7,287 nucleotides of DNA from Candidatus Nomurabacteria bacterium (lineage in GTDB: Bacteria; Patescibacteriota; Minisyncoccia; Phycocordibacterales; UBA9973), in contig CALRFB010000029.1 in the NCBI GenBank assembly GCA_943356455.1, forward strand, positions 1 through 7,287, written 5' to 3'. Below the pieces are notes generated by a model, which saw only the letters and a list, made by a program, of their open reading frames with translations, ran no database searches and had not been told where the DNA came from. Positions within the stretch are counted from its first letter, which is position 1, and each line of letters opens with the position of its first letter. This document shows, piece by piece, positions 1 through 5,746 of this stretch. The position numbers and the translations under genes were made by a program.

Positions 1-524
1 GAGATAGCGGTAAGTAAATCCTCAAGGTGTTGTTCAAAACACGTGATAAACAATACCCGAATTTCAAGTTTTGCACCTTTGACACGCTCTGGTCGTCCAG
101 GAAGATTTTTACCATCGAGTTTGAAACCAACAGGCAAACGGTGGAGAATCCTACGATTTTTTATCTCAAGATTTTCCTCTGCTGACTGCATTGCTTTCTG
201 AATATCAAGCTGTGTGACTTCACCATCGGCTTTTGTAATAGCAACGCTACCCATTGCTGTTGTCGATTCGAGACCAATACCACCGACGGTTGCATAGACT
301 CGTTGTATCTCCACCCCTGCATTTTTGGATGCTTCACGAAGCGCCTTCTCTATGGTTTTTGTAGCTTGCTCAATGTTGGTTATGTATCCATGTCGTAATC
401 CGCGCGTAGCAGTAGTGCCCGTACCGATAATACGTGGTGCGCGTTCGCCTTTTACGTGTTCAGCCACCGCAACACGAGTTGCGTATGTACCCACGTCTAT
501 TCCGACAGTGATGTTTCTCATCAT
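1..524 (-). CDS. ftsA: Cell division protein FtsA, N-terminal part (cut by window edge)
   Basis: FtsA is an actin-like ATPase that tethers FtsZ filaments to the membrane at the division site and recruits later division proteins. The 174 residues visible (of roughly 400 in the family) start with two adjacent ATG codons (524 and 521). They contain the actin-type phosphate-1 motif GIDVGTYATRVAVAE at about residues 8-22, then the FtsA-specific SHS2 (1C) region with GLRHGYITNIE (42-52), VYATVGGIGLEST (77-89), the DGEVTQLDIQKAM stretch (100-112) and RILHRLPVGFKLDG (125-138). These match the FtsA pattern better than MreB, DnaK or PilM. The membrane-binding C-terminal helix lies outside the window. 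The gene follows ybeY by 33 bp on the same strand and probably belongs to the rpsU-ybeY unit. No Shine-Dalgarno site precedes it. A weak TACCTT box (530-535) five bases before the start could supply extra transcription. Confidence 0.93.
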   Translation of the reverse strand, partial: MMRNITVGIDVGTYATRVAVAEHVKGERAPRIIGTGTTATRGLRHGYITNIEQATKTIEKALREASKNAGVEIQRVYATVGGIGLESTTAMGSVAITKADGEVTQLDIQKAMQSAEENLEIKNRRILHRLPVGFKLDGKNLPGRPERVKGAKLEIRVLFITCFEQHLEDLLTAI

Positions 525-557
525 GATGTAAGGTATGAGCAGATATATGCGCGACGT

Positions 558-941
558 TTAAGAGAAACGGCGCAAGAATATTTTTTCCGCTTTATCCATT
601 CTACTACCATGATCGTATCCTTTCAAATGGAGCATTCCGTGTATAACTATGAAAACATTGTATTTTTTGATAGTCATGTCAAAATCGACAGCTTTTTTGT
701 GGACGATTTTTTGGCAAATGAAAATTTCGCCGCTTTTTTTTGTAAGTGGGAAAGACAATATATCTGTAGCGTAATCATGACCACGATGTGCACCATTTAA
801 CTTCTTCATTTTTGCCTGCGTGACATAGACGAGTGACAATGAGTATCCAGTACCAAGCATGGCATTTTTCATGTCAAGAAAAGGCAAGCGTGGAAGCTTG
901 CCTTTTGTGGTGTTTAAAATAGTTAGTGTTTCGTCCTGCAT
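558..941 (-). CDS. ybeY: Endoribonuclease YbeY (16S rRNA maturation)
   Basis: YbeY is a zinc-dependent single-strand endoribonuclease that takes part in 16S rRNA 3'-end maturation and ribosome quality control. The signature HGMLHLKGYDH occupies residues 101-111 and gives the three metal-binding histidines H101, H105 and H111. The family-specific TDILSFPL block is at 59-66, with a basic residue (R53) just before it as in characterised homologues. The protein is 127 aa, against about 155 in E. coli. The shortening is mostly N-terminal, and the catalytic half is complete. The start ATG lies six bases after the rpsU stop codon and has no Shine-Dalgarno site. Such spacing argues for co-transcription with, and perhaps translational coupling to, rpsU. 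Both products act on the small ribosomal subunit, which makes the pairing functionally sensible. Confidence 0.95.
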   Translation of the reverse strand: MQDETLTILNTTKGKLPRLPFLDMKNAMLGTGYSLSLVYVTQAKMKKLNGAHRGHDYATDILSFPLTKKSGEIFICQKIVHKKAVDFDMTIKKYNVFIVIHGMLHLKGYDHGSRMDKAEKIFLRRFS

Positions 942-947
942 GAGGAG

Positions 948-1175
948 TTAGGAAACCTTACCGAGCTTTTTGAGGCGATCGTATTCGGCCTTGCGCTTTA
1001 TACGGCGTATAGCACCGTTTTTAACGACGAGTTTCGAAGGCTTGCGTTCGCTGTAGCGGCTGCCTTTGACGAGACGGACAATGTTTGTGTCCTGGATTTT
1101 ACGAGAAAAACGGCGCAAGAGACCTGCGTTGTTTTCATTTGTATTTCGCTTTACTTCAACTTGGTATGCTGACAT
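948..1175 (-). CDS. rpsU: Small ribosomal subunit protein bS21
   Basis: bS21 is a small, very basic protein of the 30S platform near the 3' end of 16S rRNA and the anti-Shine-Dalgarno region. The 75-residue product is rich in Arg and Lys. It shows the bS21 layout: a beta-type start (VEVKRNTNENN, residues 6-16), the LLRRFSRKIQ helix (19-28) that corresponds to the LRRFKR helix of E. coli S21, then a second basic helix ending in RIKRKAEYDRLKKLGK (58-73). The N-terminal extension and middle loop differ from E. coli, as is common in distant bacteria. It is the first gene of a minus-strand unit with ybeY and ftsA. An AGGA sits only one base before the ATG, too close for a normal Shine-Dalgarno contact, and the upstream -10 box predicts an almost leaderless mRNA. 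Confidence 0.88.
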   Translation of the reverse strand: MSAYQVEVKRNTNENNAGLLRRFSRKIQDTNIVRLVKGSRYSERKPSKLVVKNGAIRRIKRKAEYDRLKKLGKVS

Positions 1176-1176
1176 G

Positions 1177-1211
1177 TCCTAAAAGATAGCACGTATTTGG
1201 GGAGTAGGCAA
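1177..1211 (-). promoter_or_regulatory. rpsU-ybeY-ftsA promoter with extended -10
   Basis: On the minus strand a TTGCCT -35 element (1211-1206) is followed, after 17 bp, by TATCTT (1188-1183). A TGC immediately upstream makes an extended -10, TGCTATCTT. Only seven bases separate the -10 from the rpsU ATG, so a transcript starting at the usual distance would begin at or next to the start codon. The promoter fills the 50-bp gap after the priA stop. I see no convincing terminator hairpin there, so priA read-through may also feed this unit. Confidence 0.6.
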
Positions 1212-1225
1212 GAGGGGAAATATGG

Positions 1226-3106
1226 CTATTCTATGTCCACCCGTATAGCGATAGGGAGCGAAGAGAGCCTAGAATACAGGTCTTCGTCTAGGGTGTCGTT
1301 GGGATTCAGGGGAATGAGAGGCCAAAGCTCAGGTTCTATTTTCATTTGCATACGGGCATTGATCCGTCCTCGATCGCCTGGCATTTCAAAAAATTCCGGT
1401 CGATAGTCGTCAAAAATAACCTCCAGTTTCTTTATAGCTCCATCGATCGAACCCTTTGTGCCAGTAAACGATAAATTGATCAAGCGTCGATAGGGTGGGT
1501 AGCCCAGGCCTTCTCGCACTGTCCATTCATTGTCGGCAAACTCTTGAAATGTCCCACGCTTAACTCCTTCAAAAACCAATTCATTTGCATACCGTGTTTC
1601 AACAATGACGCGTTTAGAAAGTTCGGCGAGGCGCATCATCAGCTGCACGGCGCGCTCGGGTGCGTGATACAGTGGCATTGCAAAAAGACTATCGAGTGAT
1701 GCCACGACAGAGAGATCAATATTTTCTGGCAAACGAGAAAGTGCCGCCTCTGTGCCGAGAAGAATTTTTTTCTTTCGATCGATAAAATCTTTGGCAGCTG
1801 CATCCATTTCGTTTTCTTTTTGACGTCCGTCTATCCGAGCGATGGTTGTTCCAAGCTCTATTCCCGAAAGCTCTTCTTTCGCTCGATCTATTCCAACGCC
1901 GAGCGGTATAAGATTCCAGCTACCACACCGAGTGCATGTGATGTCGGGGCTTTTATTTTCGTCGCATCGAGGGCAAAAAAATAGTCGTTCTGTATCAGAA
2001 AGGAGTGCGAGAGCGTGGCCACATTTTGGACAAGTTACGCCCTCACCGCAATCTTTACAAACGGTGGTTGAAGCATAATTTTTTCTATATGCAAAAACAA
2101 AAACACGGTCACCATTTAAAATTGTATTTTGAATTTCTGCCAGAACTTGGGGAGTAAAGGTTTGAAATGCACTGTGGTCGTTACGTTTTGTTGTCATATC
2201 AACAACGTCAACCGATTTGTGTGGCAAACGAAAACTTATTTTTTGAAGTGCTGTCGCTGTGCCGAGACGGAGCCTACCACTGGTTTTTAGTGACAGCATG
2301 CTGTCAGAAAAATACAAGGCTGCACCTATCATGTACGCATAGACTTCAGCAGCATGACGTTTGTCTATGAGTGGACGTCGTCGGTTTTCGTATAGATTTG
2401 AAGATTCATGTTCGACAATCAGGGCGCCGAGTTTTTTAACAGGCAAAATAGCAGCAAAAAAAGTACCGATGAGTAGTTGGGGATGAGTAGCAGCAGCCGC
2501 TCGTGCTACGAGTTCTTTTTGGGCTTTTTTATTTTCATCTCCTGTAAAGAATATTGTGTGTTCGGTAATTCCTTTTGCAAGCACATCACGCCACTCTTTG
2601 GCTTCGTGGATTGTGGGCAACATAATTGCAATCGATTCTTTTTTTGCAAAATATTCTCGAATTAATTTTTTAAAATAGACGATGCGATCATTTTTCGACG
2701 TCTGAATAAGTGTCGGCGAAATAACAACCGGTGAAATAAGTGCAGCTGGAGATGCTGGCAGTTTTTCTAAAATTGGATCAGCAAAAATTGCCGGCGTAAT
2801 AGTAGAGAGGACAAGACCGGGGTGTGAAAGATAGTACCGAGCTAAAAGCTTGGCCGTTTTATATCGCGCACCACCATGGAGTGTTTGACCGAGGACCGTA
2901 TCTATTTTTTTGAGTTGAAATGGTGATTTTTTAATTGTGCTCTTATCGGTAGTGATATCTTCTATACTATCAACGATGCCGAGCACCTTGCGTCCTCGAA
3001 TAGCTATCTGTACGGTGTCGCCGACAGCCACTTCTTTTGAAGTGAAATATGAAAGCGGCCCGTGTGTTGGGCCCGCGCCGATTGGGTAAATGTGGACTGC
3101 TTTCAT
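1226..3106 (-). CDS. priA: PriA-family primosomal protein with degenerate helicase motifs
   Basis: PriA is the superfamily 2 DNA helicase that recognises stalled forks and reloads the replisome. This 626-aa product (E. coli 732) has a PriA-like 3'-DNA-binding start (residues 3-47), the PriA cysteine cluster with four CxxC pairs (C350/353, C359/362, C378/381, C391/394), and the conserved C-terminal LGYPPYRRL block (534-542). The motifs for ATP use are not intact. The Walker A site reads TSKNDRIVYF (136-145), with no GxGKT. The DEEH box is replaced by VEHESS (231-236). The SATPS motif is SDSMLS (267-272), and the QVAGRAGR motif VI position reads LMMRLAELSKR (489-499). Only about 30 residues separate the 3'-DNA-binding domain from the helicase region, so the winged-helix domain seems absent. 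It may be a structural fork-binding protein without helicase activity. I start it at the ATG at 3106, where homology begins; an in-frame ATG at 3148 would reach into mreB. The stop is TAG. Confidence 0.85.
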   Translation of the reverse strand: MKAVHIYPIGAGPTHGPLSYFTSKEVAVGDTVQIAIRGRKVLGIVDSIEDITTDKSTIKKSPFQLKKIDTVLGQTLHGGARYKTAKLLARYYLSHPGLVLSTITPAIFADPILEKLPASPAALISPVVISPTLIQTSKNDRIVYFKKLIREYFAKKESIAIMLPTIHEAKEWRDVLAKGITEHTIFFTGDENKKAQKELVARAAAATHPQLLIGTFFAAILPVKKLGALIVEHESSNLYENRRRPLIDKRHAAEVYAYMIGAALYFSDSMLSLKTSGRLRLGTATALQKISFRLPHKSVDVVDMTTKRNDHSAFQTFTPQVLAEIQNTILNGDRVFVFAYRKNYASTTVCKDCGEGVTCPKCGHALALLSDTERLFFCPRCDENKSPDITCTRCGSWNLIPLGVGIDRAKEELSGIELGTTIARIDGRQKENEMDAAAKDFIDRKKKILLGTEAALSRLPENIDLSVVASLDSLFAMPLYHAPERAVQLMMRLAELSKRVIVETRYANELVFEGVKRGTFQEFADNEWTVREGLGYPPYRRLINLSFTGTKGSIDGAIKKLEVIFDDYRPEFFEMPGDRGRINARMQMKIEPELWPLIPLNPNDTLDEDLYSRLSSLPIAIRVDIE

Positions 3107-3130
3107 ACCTCTAGGGTACCATGCTATAGT
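3102..3130 (+). promoter_or_regulatory. mreB promoter (extended -10) in a divergent intergenic region
   Basis: TGCTATAGT (3122-3130) is a near-consensus extended -10. A 4/6 -35 match, TTCATA (3102-3107), lies 17 bp upstream of the TATAGT and overlaps the priA start codon. Ten bases separate the box from the mreB ATG, so the leader would be only a few bases long and contains no Shine-Dalgarno site. The CTATAG core is self-complementary. On the minus strand the overlapping TACTAT (3131-3126) could serve as the -10 for priA, although no good -35 for that direction is visible. Confidence 0.55.
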
Positions 3131-3133
3131 ACC
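3115..3133. repeat. Inverted repeat around the priA/mreB -10 region
   Basis: GGTAC (3115-3119) and GTACC (3129-3133) form perfect 5-bp arms separated by 9 bp. The centre at 3124 falls at the edge of the TATAGT box. The position would suit an operator controlling both divergent genes. The arms are short, so chance cannot be excluded. Confidence 0.3.
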
Positions 3134-3140
3134 GTCACAA

Positions 3141-4154
3141 ATGAGCATTTTCTCACGTAAAATTGGTATAGATTTAGGAACAGCAAATACGCTCGTCTAC
3201 GTACCGGGCAAAGGCATTGTTTTAGCTGAACCTTCTGTGGTCGCGATTTCTGAACAGGACAATAAAATCCTTGCTATTGGGCGTGATGCCAAAGAAATGA
3301 TCGGACGAACTCCCGAATCTATTGTTGCATACAGACCTCTCAAAGACGGAGTTATAGCTGACTACCGTGTTACGGAAGCCATGCTTCGGTATTTTATCCG
3401 AAAAGCGCTTGGACCACTTTCTTTTTTCAAACCTGATGTCATGGTTTCGGTCCCAGCAGGCATTACTTCAACCGAGCGTCGCGCTGTGGTTGAGGCGACT
3501 ATTCGCGCCGGAGCCAAAAATGCATTTATTGTGAAGGAGCCGATTTTGGCAGCGATAGGTGCCGGTATTCCTATTTATGAATCTCGTGGACATATGATAG
3601 TTGACATCGGGGGCGGCACGACAGACGTCGCAGTGATTTCGCTCGGTGGTATCGTGGCTGCGACATCGGTTAAATGTGCCGGAAATAAAATCGATGTAGC
3701 GATCGCAGACTACATTAAAAAAACATTTAATCTCGCCATCGGGGATAAAACCGCAGAAATGGTCAAAGTAAAAATCGGCGCTGCTATCCCACTCGATGAA
3801 GAACTCACGGTTACTATCAAGGGACGTGATTACGTACAAGGATTGCCACGCACAGCAAATATTTCCACAAATGAAATCGTGCGAGCTATAGAGCCTGAAC
3901 TTAAATTGATGATTAAAGCCATTAAAGATGTTTTGCAAGAAACACCACCAGAACTCGCTGCTGATATTATCGATTCAGGCATCACGATGACAGGTGGAAC
4001 ATCACAACTTCGTGGTTTTCCTGATTTGGTATATCGCAAAACTGGGGTTAAAGCCCAGATGGCAGATGAACCATTACTCTGTGTAGTAAAAGGTACTGGT
4101 ATTGCTCTCGAACATCTCGATACGTATAAAAAAAGTATCATTAGTAAGAGATAA
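3141..4154 (+). CDS. mreB: Rod shape-determining actin homologue MreB
   Basis: MreB forms membrane-bound actin-like filaments that guide cell-wall elongation enzymes and maintain rod shape. The 337-aa product (E. coli 347) contains the phosphate-1 motif IGIDLGTANTLVY (8-20), the MreB-typical EPSVVAI (30-36), IGRDAKEMIGRTP (46-58) and RPLKDGVIADY (65-75), phosphate-2 DIGGGTTDVAVIS (155-167), and the adenosine motif ITMTGGTSQLRG (281-292). The hydrophobic and basic N-terminus MSIFSRKIG fits the short membrane-contacting segment of the family. The ATG at 3141 is chosen because homology starts there and the promoter lies just upstream; an earlier in-frame ATG at 3090 would overlap priA. No mreC or mreD follows. 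The next gene is the clamp-loader-like protein, 18 bp downstream. All nucleotide-binding motifs are intact, unlike the divergent PriA homologue. Confidence 0.96.
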   Translation: MSIFSRKIGIDLGTANTLVYVPGKGIVLAEPSVVAISEQDNKILAIGRDAKEMIGRTPESIVAYRPLKDGVIADYRVTEAMLRYFIRKALGPLSFFKPDVMVSVPAGITSTERRAVVEATIRAGAKNAFIVKEPILAAIGAGIPIYESRGHMIVDIGGGTTDVAVISLGGIVAATSVKCAGNKIDVAIADYIKKTFNLAIGDKTAEMVKVKIGAAIPLDEELTVTIKGRDYVQGLPRTANISTNEIVRAIEPELKLMIKAIKDVLQETPPELAADIIDSGITMTGGTSQLRGFPDLVYRKTGVKAQMADEPLLCVVKGTGIALEHLDTYKKSIISKR

Positions 4155-4160
4155 ATACTG

Positions 4161-4166
4161 TACAAT
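4161..4166 (+). promoter_or_regulatory. -10 box immediately before the delta'-like gene
   Basis: TACAAT lies seven bases after the mreB stop and six bases before the next ATG. It is preceded directly by TG, but without the usual one-base gap of an extended -10. No good -35 is seen at 16-18 bp. If used, it would give a leaderless mRNA, matching the arrangement at the other starts. Read-through from mreB is equally possible. Confidence 0.4.
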
Positions 4167-4172
4167 ACTCGT

Positions 4173-4898
4173 ATGGAAATCGATCAGCTGTTATCCGGAA
4201 CCATTGCGCATGCATATATTTTTTATCGCAGTGATGCGCCAGGGGTTCTGCTTGTTCTAGAAAAGAAACATGGCATCACGTTCGGAGCCAGCCACAATGC
4301 GCTTTTATATGATGTTGAACAGTTCGGCATCGAGGACAGCCGTACGGTAACCGAGCTCGGAAATTTGCACGGCGAAGGGGAAACATATATCGCTATTGTG
4401 GCACGATCGCTCACGATCGAAGCACAGCATGCACTACTTAAAACATTTGAAGAGCCGCGGTCTGGAGTCCATTACTTACTTTTTATTGATCAACCAGATA
4501 TGCTCCTTCCAACGCTTCGTTCGCGTTGTATTGTTTCGCGCAGACTTGGAGACGCGAGTGCACCACGCGAAAAAAATAAGCATCCTGATTTTTTAACTCT
4601 GACACTTACCGAGCGTTTTGCGTACATAGAAAAAATTTCTAAAAGTTTAAAAAAAGATGACCCACATGCATTTCGCGATGCCGCACTTTTAATTTGTGAT
4701 TCAGTTATTGCAGATCTCGCATATACACTACCTGATACAAAATCAAAAAATAATTCTCAAATAAAAGATTCAAAGACGACATCAGAAGTACTTTCCCGTA
4801 TTCTGGTATTACGAAGCTACCTCCACGATCGCGGTTCGTCAGCCAAGCAACTTCTGGAAGCAACGGCGATGCAGATAGAATTACTCGCTCGAAAATAA
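4173..4898 (+). CDS. holB: DNA polymerase III delta'-like clamp-loader subunit, without P-loop
   Basis: Delta' is the stator of the DNA polymerase III clamp loader, which opens and loads the sliding clamp. The 241-aa product (E. coli 334) keeps the segment typical of delta'/DnaX AAA+ modules: HAYIF (13-17), where the family normally reads HAYLF plus a P-loop, the region IEDSRTVTELGN (53-64), IVARSLTIEAQHALLKTFEEP (75-95, the A-x-x-ALLKxLEEP signature), and LLPTLRSRC (111-119), the arginine-containing SRC motif. No Walker A lysine or Gly-rich loop follows HAYIF, and the zinc-binding cysteines found in many delta' proteins are absent. E. coli delta' also does not bind ATP, so loss of the P-loop is compatible with function. 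The C-terminal collar domain appears short, with a polar Lys/Asn/Ser-rich stretch near 189-204. It is 18 bp downstream of mreB on the same strand. A divergent DnaX-like protein is the alternative. Confidence 0.75.
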   Translation: MEIDQLLSGTIAHAYIFYRSDAPGVLLVLEKKHGITFGASHNALLYDVEQFGIEDSRTVTELGNLHGEGETYIAIVARSLTIEAQHALLKTFEEPRSGVHYLLFIDQPDMLLPTLRSRCIVSRRLGDASAPREKNKHPDFLTLTLTERFAYIEKISKSLKKDDPHAFRDAALLICDSVIADLAYTLPDTKSKNNSQIKDSKTTSEVLSRILVLRSYLHDRGSSAKQLLEATAMQIELLARK

Positions 4899-4900
4899 TT

Positions 4901-4926
4901 AAAAAAAGCAATTTCTTGCGCTTTTT
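4901..4926. terminator. Bidirectional intrinsic terminator between convergent genes
   Basis: The 30-bp gap between the two convergent stop codons holds a run of seven A, then the GCAA-TTTC-TTGC hairpin (4908-4919), two bases (GC), then five T. The A and T runs can extend the stem past the two-base bulge, and each strand presents a U-tract after the hairpin. Paired alternatively, AAAAAGC (4903-4909) matches GCTTTTT (4920-4926). The stem is short and weak in G+C, so efficiency may be moderate. Confidence 0.6.
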
Positions 4927-4928
4927 AG

Positions 4929-5663
4929 TTAGGCTGTTTTCTTTTTGTACGAAGACACTGACACATGATTTTCTATACCTATGTTGATAAGTGATACAAT
5001 CTGCTCCAAGCCCTCATCAACTATTTGTTGCACTCGGGCATTGCAAATACCAAATTGATCACGAATAGTTTCAGTGCGTTGCTTGTCGATAAATTTTGCT
5101 TTCAAAATACTCACTGTACGTGGACTGATGGGGGAATTTTTACAATCAATAGTTTTGATAATTTTTGCAAAGAAATTGTCATGGTACCGCAAGTAGTAAT
5201 TCATAGCGTAGAACCGAGGATCAGCAGTAATAGTTAAAGATAATTCCCTATATCTTTCTTTCATATCGAGTAATTCTCTTTTTATAAATAAGTAATTCGA
5301 GCCTTTCTCGACACAGTATTTATAGTAAGGAACTTTACCTGTTCGAATAAAGTTGAGCATCTTGTCTTCCGAAATGTCCAATACGTTTGCTGCTTCAGCA
5401 ATCGTTAGAAACTTCTTCGGTAAATGATTGATCTTCATGTACTCTTTAATCGGTAATGTCTCAATTTTTACTGGAACATTTTTTTCGTTGACTATGATTT
5501 TCGCATTTACTTTTTTAGCTAGACCATACAATGTTCTGCGATCACTAAGTCGTAGTATTCGCATAAACCGCCCAATCGGCATAGTTTGCTCGCAAATAAG
5601 TACAGCGTCATCGCCTAAAGATTTCGTGAGCTGCTGTTCGGATATTTTGTTGTTAAGTGCCAT
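4929..5663 (-). CDS. Putative DNA-binding regulator with two HTH modules (unknown family)
   Basis: I do not recognise this 244-aa protein as a named family. Residues 85-133 (starting FLTIAEAANVLDISEDKML, then IRTGKVPYYKY and YLFIKRELLDM) have the form of an excisionase/MerR-type winged helix-turn-helix. Residues 180-225 (SPRTVSILKAKF, then TETIRDQFGICNARVQQI and a following helix) resemble sigma-70 region 4, where a -35-binding HTH reads like TLEEIGKEFGVTRERVRQI. An N-terminal stretch (29-76) has a similar helix-strand rhythm and may be a diverged copy of the first module. There are no sigma region 2, transmembrane or enzyme motifs. The start at 5663 is chosen because a good promoter lies upstream of it; the earlier in-frame ATG at 5708 would overlap that promoter. 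The gene is AT-rich (18 G+C of 60 at 5281-5340, 16 of 60 at 5461-5520), against 29 of 60 inside frr (5881-5940), suggesting a different history. It is divergent from frr and convergent with the delta'-like gene. A transcription regulator is the best guess. Confidence 0.72.
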   Translation of the reverse strand: MALNNKISEQQLTKSLGDDAVLICEQTMPIGRFMRILRLSDRRTLYGLAKKVNAKIIVNEKNVPVKIETLPIKEYMKINHLPKKFLTIAEAANVLDISEDKMLNFIRTGKVPYYKYCVEKGSNYLFIKRELLDMKERYRELSLTITADPRFYAMNYYLRYHDNFFAKIIKTIDCKNSPISPRTVSILKAKFIDKQRTETIRDQFGICNARVQQIVDEGLEQIVSLINIGIENHVSVSSYKKKTA

Positions 5664-5721
5664 AGATATGTTTTTTTGCACTATATAACTAAAATAGCAC
5701 TTCGTCAATCATGAGTTGTGC
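5656..5721. repeat. Phased GCACT pentamers in the divergent regulator/frr region
   Basis: AGTGC (5656-5660, at the regulator's second and third codons), GCACT (5678-5682), GCACT (5697-5701) and a one-mismatch TGTGC (5717-5721) have centres about 19-22 bp apart, near two helical turns. They overlap the -10 and flank the -35 of the regulator promoter and sit just upstream of the frr -10. They are short and could be chance, but the regular spacing suits an operator array. Confidence 0.3.
5680..5708 (-). promoter_or_regulatory. Promoter of the two-HTH regulator
   Basis: On the minus strand TTGACG (5708-5703) and TATAGT (5685-5680) are separated by exactly 17 bp, the best -35/-10 pair in the window. 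About 16 bases separate the -10 from the ATG at 5663, leaving a leader of roughly ten bases with no Shine-Dalgarno site. A second possible extended -10, TGCTATTTT (5699-5691), lies inside the spacer. Confidence 0.65.
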
Positions 5722-5728
5722 AGACATT

Positions 5729-5737
5729 TGCTATACT
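5729..5737 (+). promoter_or_regulatory. frr-rseP promoter, extended -10
   Basis: TGCTATACT is an extended -10 nine bases before the frr ATG. No clear -35 is seen at 16-18 bp, as is often tolerated with extended -10 elements. The implied leader is two or three bases. It mirrors the minus-strand TGCTATTTT at 5699-5691, so TGCTAT and ATAGCA form an outward-facing inverted pair. Confidence 0.55.
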
Positions 5738-5746
5738 TTTCTCTAT

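Noticed and set aside
456..800. Plus-strand open frame of about 114 codons across ftsA and ybeY
   Set aside because: It overlaps two well-supported minus-strand genes; the translation has no recognisable motif and is typical of antisense reading.
1226..3106. priA as a pseudogene
   Set aside because: The motif losses are substitutions within a long uninterrupted frame that keeps all eight zinc cysteines and the C-terminal signature, so selection on the protein is more likely than decay.
3090..3140. Upstream in-frame ATG of mreB adding 17 residues
   Set aside because: It overlaps the priA start and precedes the -10 box; the MreB N-terminus begins at 3141.
3107..3148. Upstream in-frame ATG of priA adding 14 residues
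   Set aside because: It would read through the divergent promoter into mreB, and family similarity begins at the ATG at 3106.
3468..3938. Long open frame antisense to mreB (about 156 codons)
   Set aside because: It lies fully within mreB, whose motifs are intact on the other strand; its translation is rich in Cys, His and Phe and shows no domain or promoter.
5711..5746. Upstream in-frame ATG of frr adding 12 residues
   Set aside because: The extension MSCADICYTFLY is not part of the family, and the extended -10 box lies within it, so the mRNA would start downstream of that ATG.
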